NCBI GenBank assembly: GCA_017477125.1
Contig: JAFUXN010000001.1
Coordinates: 1-32,047 of the forward strand
Reading direction: 5' to 3'
Length of the DNA stretch: 32,047 bases
Source: Selenomonadaceae bacterium
GTDB lineage: Bacteria; Bacillota; Negativicutes; Selenomonadales; Selenomonadaceae
Every line of letters begins with the position of its first letter. Positions within the stretch are counted from its first letter, which is position 1. Of this stretch, positions 13,863 to 21,409 are shown one piece after another. Below the pieces are notes generated by a model. That model saw only the letters and a list, made by a program, of their open reading frames with translations, did no database searches and was not told where the DNA came from. The position numbers were made by a program, and so were the translations under genes.

Positions 13863-15100
13863 TATTTCAATCTCGACGTCAGAGCATCGTTTAGCTCCTC
13901 CCGGCGCCCTTCAAGGTACTCGATGATCGCATCGTTTACCAGCTCGCTCATGGTTGAGCCTCGAAGAGCGGCAAGCATCTTGATCTCAGCCTTTGCCTTC
14001 GCCGAGATCATCGCCGTGATCGATTCCTTTTTCTCTTTCACCTCAAGACCGTAGTTGCGCACCAAGGCACTCAAGCCGCCGCTGAAACCCGACCCGATCG
14101 CATGGAATTTCCATTGCGCTCCATGCCGATAGAGCTCGCACAACACTATCGCCGTCTCACACGAATAGTCCTCCGCCGGCTCATAACGGATCAACTCCGC
14201 TCCCGTCACCGCATCGCATACACTCACGTTCAACCCGACCAGATTTTTGAAGGTATGTCGGCGCGCGTCGGCATCGTATATGGTCAAGGTCAAGTCGATC
14301 TTCTCGGCGACAACCTTCGAAAGCCTGATCTTGAATTGCGCCCCCGACTCAACGTTCAACTGCTCGACCGAACCCGACGGATGCCTCGGCTGATTGTAGA
14401 AGATCATCGCCGAGTCCGCCGACGCTCGACCTGTGCCGTCAAGCAAAAAAACGGCAGCGTCGACGTCGACACCGCCGCTTGTGCTCCAATCTGCCTTCAA
14501 CAGCAGCTCGGGCGCGCCTTCGGTCACCGAGACCTTTTGCCCTCGAACCACTCTTACCGGCTCGGAGTACTTGACCGAGATCGTTTCAATGACCTTCGAG
14601 AGGATCAAGCAATCGTTAAGGGCGCGATGACGGCGCATTCGAAGGTTCAGAGCACGACAGATGTTTGAGAGGCGATGAGAAGTAAGGTCGGGCAGAGCCG
14701 TTCGACACAGCTTAACCGTATCGACGTAATCATTGACCAACTGCAAGCCGAGGACACGGTCGAAGTTTCGATAGAGGAAGGAAATATCGAAGGTGACGTT
14801 GTGCCCGACGAGAATTTCATCGGCTAAGTAATCCCACAGAGCGCGCGCAATGATCTCGAATTTGGGAGCGTTTGCCAGCATCTCATTTGTGATGCCGGTA
14901 ATGCCCTCGATTTGAGCAGAGACCTTGCAGGGCGGACTTATCAAGCTCGAATAACGGTTAATTTCCTGACCGTCACGGAATTTGATGCAGCCTACCTCGA
15001 TGAGGTGATCGGCGGTGGGACTGAAACCGCTGGTTTCGATGTCAATGATGGTGTAATCGCGCGGCAGACACTTGAGCTCATGCCCTTTTTTTATTTCCAT
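13862..15100 (-). CDS. DnaQ-like exonuclease-TerD-ribbon-helix-helix fusion protein
   Basis: 412 residues with three parts. Residues about 14-175 are a DEDDh 3'-5' exonuclease: D20-I-E22-T (TIIDIETSG), H100-N-V-T-F-D105, and H158-R-A-L-N-D163. Residues about 205-360 are a TerD domain (VDVDAAVFLLDGTGRASADSAMIFYNQ, TIYDADARRHTF, ETAIVLCELYRHGAQWKFHAIGSGFSGGLSALVRNYG); TerD proteins bind calcium and occur in tellurite- and phage-stress operons. Residues about 367-402 look like a ribbon-helix-helix DNA-binding segment (ISAKAKAEIKMLAALRGSTMSELVNDAIIEYLEGR). Start ATG has GAGGTGAGACG upstream. It is cotranscribed with the repressor (9 nt gap), so it is probably expressed in the prophage state. Function inferred: lysogenic conversion, perhaps superinfection defence. 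Confidence 0.85.
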   Translation of the reverse strand: MEIKKGHELKCLPRDYTIIDIETSGFSPTADHLIEVGCIKFRDGQEINRYSSLISPPCKVSAQIEGITGITNEMLANAPKFEIIARALWDYLADEILVGHNVTFDISFLYRNFDRVLGLQLVNDYVDTVKLCRTALPDLTSHRLSNICRALNLRMRRHRALNDCLILSKVIETISVKYSEPVRVVRGQKVSVTEGAPELLLKADWSTSGGVDVDAAVFLLDGTGRASADSAMIFYNQPRHPSGSVEQLNVESGAQFKIRLSKVVAEKIDLTLTIYDADARRHTFKNLVGLNVSVCDAVTGAELIRYEPAEDYSCETAIVLCELYRHGAQWKFHAIGSGFSGGLSALVRNYGLEVKEKKESITAMISAKAKAEIKMLAALRGSTMSELVNDAIIEYLEGRREELNDALTSRLK

Positions 15101-15109
15101 CGTCTCACC

Positions 15110-15328
15110 TCAAAAGGAATGCGCTTGTTGCGGGAACTCATTGCAAAGGAGGTAATCGATGGTGGTATCGAAGAGCCTGGAAAGTTTACGGAGATTGTCG
15201 AAGGAACATTCACGTTCACCGCTTTCATAGCGCCCGTAAGCCTGGCGAGTAACGGACAGCTGATTTGCAACGTACTCTTGCGTCAGATTGCGTTCTTCAC
15301 GCGCTTCTCTAAATCTGTTGTTCTTCAC
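15110..15328 (-). CDS. CI-like XRE-family repressor (small)
   Basis: 72 residues with a clear HTH (NLTQEYVANQLSVTRQAYGRYESGERECSFDNLRKLSRLFDTTIDYLL). The start is GTG at 15328, chosen because GAGGAGGTG lies 6 nt upstream; a longer frame starting at 15349 would put that ribosome site inside the coding region and begin at the predicted transcription start. It is divergent from the Cro-like gene and first in a two-gene minus-strand operon with the exonuclease-TerD gene. No peptidase domain is present, so RecA-driven autocleavage is not expected; induction must work differently. Confidence 0.85.
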   Translation of the reverse strand: MKNNRFREAREERNLTQEYVANQLSVTRQAYGRYESGERECSFDNLRKLSRLFDTTIDYLLCNEFPQQAHSF

Positions 15329-15345
15329 GGTCAACACCTCCTCGT

Positions 15346-15417
15346 GCACATTATATGTGCCAATATGGCAACCGTCAAAACGATTTTGTAACCGTATTGA
15401 CGCGGTACCAAAACGGT
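15346..15417. promoter_or_regulatory. Operator region of the divergent genetic switch
   Basis: Three dyads lie between the divergent genes: GCACAT-TAT-ATGTGC (15346-15360, perfect) overlapping the leftward -10; CAAAA-CGA-TTTTG (15376-15388, perfect) between the promoters; and ACCGT-ATTGAC-GCGGT (15391-15406, one mismatch) on the rightward -35. ACC-AAAAC-GGT follows at 15408-15417 within the rightward spacer. They differ in sequence, so the repressor and the Cro-like protein may recognise different dyads. Confidence 0.6.
15350..15378 (-). promoter_or_regulatory. Leftward promoter for repressor and exonuclease-TerD operon
   Basis: On the minus strand TTGACG (15373-15378) and TATAAT (15350-15355) are separated by 17 bp. 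The -10 lies inside the GCACAT-TAT-ATGTGC dyad. Transcription would start near 15343, about 15 nt before the GTG start at 15328. Confidence 0.85.
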
Positions 15418-15425
15418 GCTAAAAT
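15397..15425 (+). promoter_or_regulatory. Rightward early promoter
   Basis: TTGACG (15397-15402) and TAAAAT (15420-15425) are separated by 17 bp. It drives the Cro-like gene at 15450 and probably the whole early replication operon to 21082. Dyads overlapping the -35 and spacer are suited to repression. Confidence 0.85.
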
Positions 15426-15449
15426 AAAAAATCGATTGGAGGTGTGGTT

Positions 15450-15665
15450 ATGCCCGAGCCCAAGATTCGTCAATGGCTGATTGATGCCAGGAAGGTCAAA
15501 GGATTAACTCAGGAGGAGGTTGCCACGTCTGTCGGCGTCACTCGTACCACTTATGCCCGTTATGAAATGGGGGAACGCACACCCAGACCGAAGATTGCCG
15601 ACGCATTGGCTCATACTTTGAACGTTCATCGGGAGAAATTCTTTTGGGATCAACAGAAGGAATGA
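15450..15665 (+). CDS. Cro-like XRE-family regulator
   Basis: 71 residues from ATG 15450, 5 nt after GGAGGTG; an in-frame GTG at 15444 would overlap the ribosome site. The HTH is LTQEEVATSVGVTRTTYARYEMGERTPRPKIADALAHTLNV, very similar in layout to the opposing repressor, which suggests an old duplication of one regulator. It ends FFWDQQKE. First gene of the rightward early operon, it is the expected antagonist of the minus-strand repressor. Confidence 0.85.
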   Translation: MPEPKIRQWLIDARKVKGLTQEEVATSVGVTRTTYARYEMGERTPRPKIADALAHTLNVHREKFFWDQQKE

Positions 15666-15669
15666 TGTA

Positions 15670-16044
15670 ATGGCGAATTTTATCATTGACGGCGTGAAGG
15701 TTGAGACGCTGGCTGTCGACGACATCACACGCGCCGAGGCTGAAAAATATGTTGCTTACGTTCAAGAGCGAGTATCGGAGCCGATAAGAGAGATACGCGT
15801 CATCGGCTTGCCCGACGGAACAATCAACCTCGATTACGAGTTGCGCGGACCGAAGTTCGAGCGCATCAGGCGGATCACCGGCTATCTCAGCGGGGATATC
15901 AATACTTGGAACAACGCCAAGCGTGCCGAGGAGCGCGACAGAGTGAAGCACGGTTTGGACGGCGTTGACTTCGAAGAGAAAAACATCTACCGTGAACAGT
16001 TTGCGTCGGAGGCGAAGGGCGACGGCTTGATCATGCCGCGTTGA
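15670..16044 (+). CDS. Small NrdD-like phage protein
   Basis: 124 residues from ATG 15670 (AAGGAATGATGTA upstream). The central stretch RIRRITGYLSGDINTWNNAKRAEERDRVKHG resembles the C-terminal part of anaerobic ribonucleotide reductase (RITGYL...NNAK...ERDRV), and short phage proteins of this kind are commonly named after it. It lacks the catalytic body and the glycyl-radical loop, so it cannot be a reductase. It may modulate the host NrdD enzyme or have a different role. Position directly after the Cro-like gene makes it an early gene. Confidence 0.6.
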   Translation: MANFIIDGVKVETLAVDDITRAEAEKYVAYVQERVSEPIREIRVIGLPDGTINLDYELRGPKFERIRRITGYLSGDINTWNNAKRAEERDRVKHGLDGVDFEEKNIYREQFASEAKGDGLIMPR

Positions 16045-16125
16045 ACGTTGATGGTGAGGGCTCGGGTGACAGACGAGCCTTCAGATGAGCGTTCACCGCT
16101 CAAGTTCTTTGAAAGGAGGATCATC
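16045..16125 (+). other. Early-operon leader with two small hairpins
   Basis: An 81-nt gap. GGCTCG-N9-CGAGCC (about 16060-16080) and GAGCG-TTCAC-CGCTC (about 16087-16101) form two short stems in tandem, followed by GAAAGGAGG before the ATG at 16126. No T-runs follow them. They may insulate or regulate translation of the Sak4-like gene; no promoter was seen. Confidence 0.4.
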
Positions 16126-16797
16126 ATGAGCCGCACCATACTCATCTACGGGCAATCGGGCGCCGGCAAAACGACCAGTTGTCGGAACCTCGACCCCGAC
16201 CATACCTATTACGTTGATTGCGACGGTAAAGGGCTCAGCTGGCAAGGCTGGCGCAAGCAGTACAACAGAGATAAGCACAATTACTTCCGAACAGATATCG
16301 TCTCGCCGACGCACCCGTGCTCCGTTCAAGCCATCGTCGGCAAGGTTGCCACATCCGACCAGTGCAAGCACATAAACGTCATCGTCGTTGATGGCATCAC
16401 CACGCTCATGGTCACCGACGAGTTCCGTCGTCGCCGCGAGAAGGGCTTCGACAAGTACCAAGACCTCGCCGCCTGCATCTTCAATCTCTGCAAGGAGGCA
16501 GTAACTTATCGCGACGACTTGACGGTGGTGTTCATCGGACACGTCGATGTTGATCGGGATCAGAACAGCAGTGAAGTTTTCGCCCAGGTCAAAACCAGCG
16601 GGCAGAAGCTCAAGAAGATCGTGCTCGAAAGCCTGTTCACAACGGTGCTCTACGCAAAAGCTGACGGTGAGCATCACTTCTTCGAGACGCGCGCCGGTAA
16701 TTCCACCGCCAAGAGCCCCATCAATGCACTGCCTCCCGAAGTCGACAACGACATCGCCGAGGTTATCAAACTGCTTATCAAATATGAGGAGGAATAA
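16126..16797 (+). CDS. Sak4-like RecA-fold ATPase (single-strand annealing recombinase family)
   Basis: 223 residues from ATG 16126, 6 nt after GAAAGGAGG. Walker A is GQSGAGKTT at residues 9-17, and INVIVVDGIT near 85-93 is Walker B. The closing part (QVKTSGQKLKKIVLESLFTTVLYAKADGEHHFFETR...PINALPPEVDNDI) is typical of phage AAA proteins of the Sak4 type. These promote strand annealing and recombination with a partner SSB. The next gene encodes an SSB-like protein 2 nt downstream, which supports the assignment. Confidence 0.85.
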   Translation: MSRTILIYGQSGAGKTTSCRNLDPDHTYYVDCDGKGLSWQGWRKQYNRDKHNYFRTDIVSPTHPCSVQAIVGKVATSDQCKHINVIVVDGITTLMVTDEFRRRREKGFDKYQDLAACIFNLCKEAVTYRDDLTVVFIGHVDVDRDQNSSEVFAQVKTSGQKLKKIVLESLFTTVLYAKADGEHHFFETRAGNSTAKSPINALPPEVDNDIAEVIKLLIKYEEE

Positions 16798-16798
16798 C

Positions 16799-17416
16799 AT
16801 GGCTACCTTCAAGCTGCCCAACCATTGGCAGAACGTCTCGCCGCTCGGCTCAGCCCGTAAGGCGCCCACACCCGGCGCTTACATCTGCAAGATCATCAGC
16901 GCTGACATCATCTCAAACCGCTTGCACATCAATCTTGACATCGACGAAGGCGAATTCGCCAGCTACTTCCAAGACACTTTCAAGGCGAGAGTTGCCCGCA
17001 ATCCGCTCGCAACTTATTGGGGCTTGCCTTTCTCCATCAGCATCAACTTCAACGATCCCGACAAAGGTGAATATTTCTCTCGTCTTTTCAAACGCTTCGA
17101 ATTGGATTTGGCTGTTTCCAACAACGGTTTCAATATCGCCGACACCAACGGCAACGTCAACACCTCACGCCTTATCGGCAAGAAAATCGGCGCTCTCGTC
17201 ATCGGCATCGAACGCGAAAGCAACGGTACCATTTTCCTCAATTTCCGCGCGGAGCAGACCTACAGCGTCAAGGATGTGCACGAGGGCAAATTCAAAGAGG
17301 CGTGGATTGTCGGCGTCGACAAAACCAAGCGCAAGCCTTCCGAACCTCCTCCCAAACAAAACGCTCCCGCCACGAAGCGCGACACCACACCCGTTGACGT
17401 CGACATTCCATTCTGA
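16799..17416 (+). CDS. SSB-like single-stranded DNA binding protein
   Basis: 205 residues from ATG 16799, with GAGGAGG 6 nt upstream. The body is beta-rich and the C terminus is a disordered Pro/Lys segment (KRKPSEPPPKQNAPATKR) ending VDVDIPF. A terminal acidic-DIPF peptide is the hallmark of bacterial SSB, where it recruits replication and repair proteins. The N-terminal domain is not a textbook SSB; it more closely resembles the DUF669-like partner proteins that accompany phage recombinases. Placement directly after Sak4 fits the known Sak4-SSB pairing. Confidence 0.75.
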   Translation: MATFKLPNHWQNVSPLGSARKAPTPGAYICKIISADIISNRLHINLDIDEGEFASYFQDTFKARVARNPLATYWGLPFSISINFNDPDKGEYFSRLFKRFELDLAVSNNGFNIADTNGNVNTSRLIGKKIGALVIGIERESNGTIFLNFRAEQTYSVKDVHEGKFKEAWIVGVDKTKRKPSEPPPKQNAPATKRDTTPVDVDIPF

Positions 17417-17428
17417 GGAGGATTGAGC

Positions 17429-17875
17429 ATGAGACCTTTCAGCATCGCACGCGCCGTCGACCTTGAGACAAAACGCATCGTCGAAGGCAGGCTCGTCGAC
17501 CACGATTTCATTAAGGGCGACCACGGCGAACTTTCATTCGTCGACGAGGACACCCTCAACTTCAACACCGCCATCGTTGATCGCGACGGCGTCGAGATTT
17601 TCACTGGCGATCTCCTTCAGCACATTGCCGACGACAAGCAACATACTCGATACGAGGCGGAGTATCTCGTCGACGATGGCGCTTTTTACGTCAAGCACAC
17701 CGAGATCGGGACCTCTTACAGCCATAACTATCGCGCCTTCAGCGAGGAACTTATCCGTACCGACCGCACTCACGTCATTCACGAGCGCTTGACCGCCAAC
17801 ATCGCCAAACAGTTCCGCATCGTCACAGACACCCAATTCGAACCTTCGACGTCGAAGGACATCTTCGATGATTGA
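17429..17875 (+). CDS. YopX-like phage protein
   Basis: 148 residues from ATG 17429, behind TGAGGAGGATTGAGC. The segment DEDTLNFNTAIVDRDGVEIFTGDLLQHI matches the core of YopX-type phage proteins (a TGLKDKNG-EIYEGDI-like turn) followed by a beta-strand YEAEYLVDDGAFYVKH. Function of the family is unknown; it is common in early operons of Firmicutes phages. The acidic tail SKDIFDD overlaps the RusA start by 8 nt. Confidence 0.65.
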   Translation: MRPFSIARAVDLETKRIVEGRLVDHDFIKGDHGELSFVDEDTLNFNTAIVDRDGVEIFTGDLLQHIADDKQHTRYEAEYLVDDGAFYVKHTEIGTSYSHNYRAFSEELIRTDRTHVIHERLTANIAKQFRIVTDTQFEPSTSKDIFDD

Positions 17876-18236
17876 GTTCACTGTTTTCACCACTCCCAGA
17901 CCATGGCAACGCCCCAGATTCAATTCCAAGACCGGCTCCGTTTTCACCGCTCCCGCCATAAGGGCATACTCCGAACTGATTCGCATAGCCGCCGGTAAGG
18001 CAATGGGCGGACGAGAACCCTTCGAGCAACCGATCACCGTCAACTTGTCTTTCGCACGAGATACCTTTTGCGATTGGAAACGGTTTGGAGATGTGGACAA
18101 TCTGTCGAAGATAGTGCTCGACGCCATGAATGGGATCGTCTACCTCGACGACAGTTTGATTATAGAGCTGACCGCTGAGAAAATATTTGATCGCAAGTCT
18201 TACGTGAAGATATCCGTAAAGCCCTTCGGGGATTAG
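17868..18236 (+). CDS. rusA: RusA-like Holliday junction resolvase
   Basis: 122 residues. The conserved RusA core is FGDVDNLSKIVLDAMNGIVYLDDSLI, in which the aspartates of DVDN and DD would bind the metal and catalyse symmetric cleavage of four-way junctions. The N terminus (TTPRPWQRPRF) is the usual beta-strand with basic residues. It probably resolves recombination intermediates from the Sak4/SSB pathway before packaging. The ATG overlaps the YopX-like gene; GACATCTTCG upstream is a poor ribosome site, so translation is likely coupled. Confidence 0.9.
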   Translation: MIEFTVFTTPRPWQRPRFNSKTGSVFTAPAIRAYSELIRIAAGKAMGGREPFEQPITVNLSFARDTFCDWKRFGDVDNLSKIVLDAMNGIVYLDDSLIIELTAEKIFDRKSYVKISVKPFGD

Positions 18237-18250
18237 CATACAATCCGCGC

Positions 18251-18273
18251 GGGGCGACGCGTTGTATCGCCCC
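18251..18273 (+). other. Stem-loop before the primase-helicase gene
   Basis: GGGGCGA (18251-18257) pairs with TCGCCCC (18267-18273) around a 9-nt loop. A TCCGCGCGG element abuts its left arm. No T-tract follows; AAGGAG of the primase gene comes 12 nt later, so it could tune translation or partly attenuate transcription. Confidence 0.5.
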
Positions 18274-18301
18274 AACCTATGAAAAAAGGAGCGTGATAGA
18301 A

Positions 18302-21082
18302 ATGATTGATCCTGAGATCATCAAGCGTATCAAAGCCGATTGGCAACTTATCCTCGGCTCCGACGGCAGAGGTAAGGGCGCCGTTTGCCCTGCATGCGGA
18401 TCGGGCTCGGGGAAAAACGGGACGGGCTTGAGCGAAGTTCCCGGCACCGAAGGCGAGCTCAAATGCTTCGCATGCGGGCAATCCCACGACGTCATTCACT
18501 GGCATTGCATCAAGAACGGGCTCGACCCGACGGGAGATTTCAAGCGGGCGGTCGCCGAATGCGCTGCTCTTATCGGCATCAGTCTCGACCAACCTGTCAG
18601 TAACAACCACACTGCCATGAAAAAAGTCTACGACAGCTCCGAGATGAGCACCATCACTGCCGCGCGCAAAGCCTACTTCGACGAGTGCGCTGCACGCCTC
18701 GACCAAACCGATTACCACCGCGGCTTGTCCGAGGAAACTCTCAAGCATTTCCACGTCGGTTTCGATCCCAATTGGAAGCATCCCGATTGGAGCAAGAAGT
18801 GTTCGCCGACCCCGCGCTTGATCATTCCCGTCAACGACGTCGCATACATCGCTCGCCTCACGCGAGAGCCTCACACTCAGTTCGAACGAGACAAAGCCAA
18901 GGTCAAGGTATCAAAGCCGCACAAGCTGACGGTGTTCAATGCGTCGGCACTCAAGAGCGAAGTGGTGATAGCGGTCGAGGGCGAGATCGACGCCATGAGC
19001 ATCTTCGACGTCGGTTTCCACAACGTCATCGGGCTCGGCTCCATTTCCATGGTCAAAGAGTTCTTCAGGGAGCTCGAGCTCTGCCATCAAGAGGGGCATC
19101 GGTATCCTCGAGCGGTCATCGTCGCTCTCGACAACGAAATTCACCACTCCGAAAATGCCTCTAAAAACGTCCAGGATGCCCGTGAAGCCCTTCGGAAGGG
19201 GTTGGGGGTACATGACATAGCCTTCGTCGATGGAACGGCTCTCAGCGGCTCATACAAGGACGCCAACGAATTGCTCAATGTCGACCGAGAGCAACTCAAG
19301 CGTAACGTTCAAGCTCTCATCGCTCAAGCACAAGCACTGCCGCCCGTCGAGCACAAACCGAAGGCACAAAAAAAGAAGCCCGAGGGAGCTCCCGCATTTA
19401 CCGGTCACGTTCAGACGAAATCGGTGATCCCGACCTGCCCTATAAACCTCACCGTCCCCGACGACTTCGATTTCACTTCCGAACGCATCTACAGCGGCAA
19501 GCTGTGCATCTGTCGTAACCCCGTGCTCCCGACCAAGAAAATCGTCAAGCATTCCGACCGAACCGTGAAATACGGCATCGGGATCATGCAAGAAGACGGG
19601 CATTGGGAGGAACTCATTACGGAAGCCTCGACCATTCTCAACGCCTCCAAACTCATCGAGCTCACCGATTGCGGCATCCTCACCAACAGCGGCAAGGCAG
19701 TTCGCGAGTTGACCACCTATTTCAGGGATATGATCGCCATGAACGCGAGCGTGCTGCCGAAGCTCGTCGAGTATGATCAGCCGGGCTGGACTCACGACCT
19801 TACCGATTTCCGCTTGCCCTGCAACAAAAAATTCTACATGCCGGCATTGAGAGACATCTTCGAGCAACGCGGTTCACTCGAAACCTGGCTCGATATGGCT
19901 AAAGCCGTCGTCAAAAGCCCCGTCGCCGCCATAATGCTCGCCGCCTCCTTGGCTCCGCCCTTGCTCAGAATACTCGACATGCGCTCCTTCGTCGTCTACC
20001 TCTACGGCACATCGAGATTCGGTAAGAGCGCCTGCCAGAGCTTTGCAATCAGCGCGTGGGGCGTGCCGAAACGGATGATGGCGACATTCAACGCCACCGC
20101 CAACGGTTTGGAGGGAGTGGCAGCGCGTTCGAACGATCTGCCGCTGATGATTGACGAATCGACCGAGGCTGACAAGAAGAAGCTCAACCTCCAGATGATC
20201 CCGTACATGCTGGCGGGCGGGCAAGGCAAGACGCGAATGAACCGAGATTTGACGTCGCGCCCGACGAAGCAGTGGTTGACGATCGGCTTGACCAACGGAG
20301 AGGACGCGCTTTTCGATGACATGTCGAAGATGGGCGCGATGAACCGCGTGCTCGAGCTTCGTCTCAACGTAAACGAGCGCATATTAAAAGACGAATCTGC
20401 GGCTGCCGACGTCCACAAATTCGCCTCTAAACATTGCGGCTTGCTCGGTCAAGACTTCATTGAGCGTCTCAAGCAAGTCAGCGACGGAGATTATGGGGTT
20501 GTTCACACCTATTATAACCAATTCTACAAGTACGTCAACGAAGTCGACGATGATCACGTGCTCGAGCACATCCGACTGATATGCGTGCTGCTCACCGCAT
20601 GGGCTTTGTTTCAGGTGTGGTATATGGGAGTGCCCGAGAACGAGGTCATTCTGAAAACGCTCGAGGGCATGGGAAATGATCTGCTGACCCGCTTGCCGAC
20701 GATGCGCGAGGTTGACGAAGGACGCCGAGCCTGGGCGCAGTTCATCGAGTACATACAGGCACACAAATACAATTTCGTGGGCGAGCATCTGATAGACGGA
20801 GAGAAGTCGCGCCCGGTTTTGACGCCGATAATGGGAGCGCTGGAACACGAGAAGGCAGAGGGCGAAGGCTCGAAGGTGAAAGAGGCGCGAGTGCTCAGCT
20901 CGATGGCGAAAAAAATCCTGACCGACCTGGGCTTCTCGGCGAACAAACTGCTGAAGGAATTTGCGCAGCGTGGTTGGACGGACGCCCCAAGCGGGAGCAT
21001 CAACATCGTTCGAAAATGGGAGGGAAAATCGCAGCGCATGGTGGTCATTCCCGGCGTAAATTTCACTCCCAACATCAGCTGA
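18302..21082 (+). CDS. Primase-helicase: CHC2 zinc finger, Toprim, DUF927-like ATPase
   Basis: 926 residues from ATG 18302 (AAAGGAGCGTGAT upstream; GTG 18293 is too close to that site). Zinc finger cysteines are C29, C32, C55 and C58 (CPACG...KCFACG). A Toprim domain follows near 218-330 (VVIAVEGEIDAMSIFD, VIVALDNE). After a Lys/Pro linker, residues about 380-870 form a DUF927-like helicase domain with Walker A YGTSRFGKSA near 567-576 and acidic Walker B LPLMIDEST. It would prime and unwind DNA at the origin. It is the last early gene, and the origin-like noncoding region begins right after its stop. Confidence 0.88.
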   Translation: MIDPEIIKRIKADWQLILGSDGRGKGAVCPACGSGSGKNGTGLSEVPGTEGELKCFACGQSHDVIHWHCIKNGLDPTGDFKRAVAECAALIGISLDQPVSNNHTAMKKVYDSSEMSTITAARKAYFDECAARLDQTDYHRGLSEETLKHFHVGFDPNWKHPDWSKKCSPTPRLIIPVNDVAYIARLTREPHTQFERDKAKVKVSKPHKLTVFNASALKSEVVIAVEGEIDAMSIFDVGFHNVIGLGSISMVKEFFRELELCHQEGHRYPRAVIVALDNEIHHSENASKNVQDAREALRKGLGVHDIAFVDGTALSGSYKDANELLNVDREQLKRNVQALIAQAQALPPVEHKPKAQKKKPEGAPAFTGHVQTKSVIPTCPINLTVPDDFDFTSERIYSGKLCICRNPVLPTKKIVKHSDRTVKYGIGIMQEDGHWEELITEASTILNASKLIELTDCGILTNSGKAVRELTTYFRDMIAMNASVLPKLVEYDQPGWTHDLTDFRLPCNKKFYMPALRDIFEQRGSLETWLDMAKAVVKSPVAAIMLAASLAPPLLRILDMRSFVVYLYGTSRFGKSACQSFAISAWGVPKRMMATFNATANGLEGVAARSNDLPLMIDESTEADKKKLNLQMIPYMLAGGQGKTRMNRDLTSRPTKQWLTIGLTNGEDALFDDMSKMGAMNRVLELRLNVNERILKDESAAADVHKFASKHCGLLGQDFIERLKQVSDGDYGVVHTYYNQFYKYVNEVDDDHVLEHIRLICVLLTAWALFQVWYMGVPENEVILKTLEGMGNDLLTRLPTMREVDEGRRAWAQFIEYIQAHKYNFVGEHLIDGEKSRPVLTPIMGALEHEKAEGEGSKVKEARVLSSMAKKILTDLGFSANKLLKEFAQRGWTDAPSGSINIVRKWEGKSQRMVVIPGVNFTPNIS

Positions 21083-21096
21083 TTTTCAGTTACAGA

Positions 21097-21264
21097 ACGG
21101 TTACATTTTGGTATGTAACCTTTTCGAGGTCTCAAAAGGCTTGATGGCGCGCCTTTTTAGGGGCGGTTACAGGGTTACACTTTTTTCGCGCATAAGAGGT
21201 CTATATTTTCGTTTTTACCAAAAAGGAAGTGCGTGAAGGAATGGATGAACCGGCACGGTTTACA
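21097..21264 (+). repeat. Left arm of a long inverted repeat
   Basis: Bases 21136-21263 are the reverse complement of 27622-27749 with a single difference at 21165. A weaker match (roughly three quarters identical) continues out to 21097 against about 27790. The arms are 6.4 kb apart and enclose the genes from 21461 to 27625. Confidence 0.9.
21134..21158 (+). terminator. Intrinsic terminator of the early operon
   Basis: AAAAGGC (21134-21140) pairs with GCCTTTT (21151-21157) around TTGATGGCGC, with a T-run in the right arm. It follows the primase-helicase stop by 52 nt. In the distant right arm of the inverted repeat the sequence is conserved but the stem is weakened to AAGGC/GCCTT. Confidence 0.7.
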
Positions 21265-21267
21265 TTC
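21232..21267 (+). repeat. Direct repeat copy 1 (36 bp)
   Basis: CGTGAAGGAATGGATGAACC, six variable bases, then GTTTACATTC. The same arrangement recurs 178 bp downstream with GACGCA in place of GGCACG. This copy is also part of the left arm of the long inverted repeat, so the element exists three times (the third inverted at 27622 onward). Confidence 0.85.
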
Positions 21268-21409
21268 GCCTATTTGAAATTCATTTTCTTCTCATTGAAA
21301 TCACATGACCTTCCGCATGAATATTTTTGTCAATCGGTGCCATTTCCTTCGGTTTACAAATTCCTTTTGCTTATCAAAATTCAGCACTTTTTCAGAAGGA
21401 AATGCAATA

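Noticed and set aside
13862-15100. Plain phage tellurite-resistance gene
   Set aside because: TerD is only the middle third; the exonuclease and RHH parts make a simple tellurite role unlikely, and no other ter genes are present.
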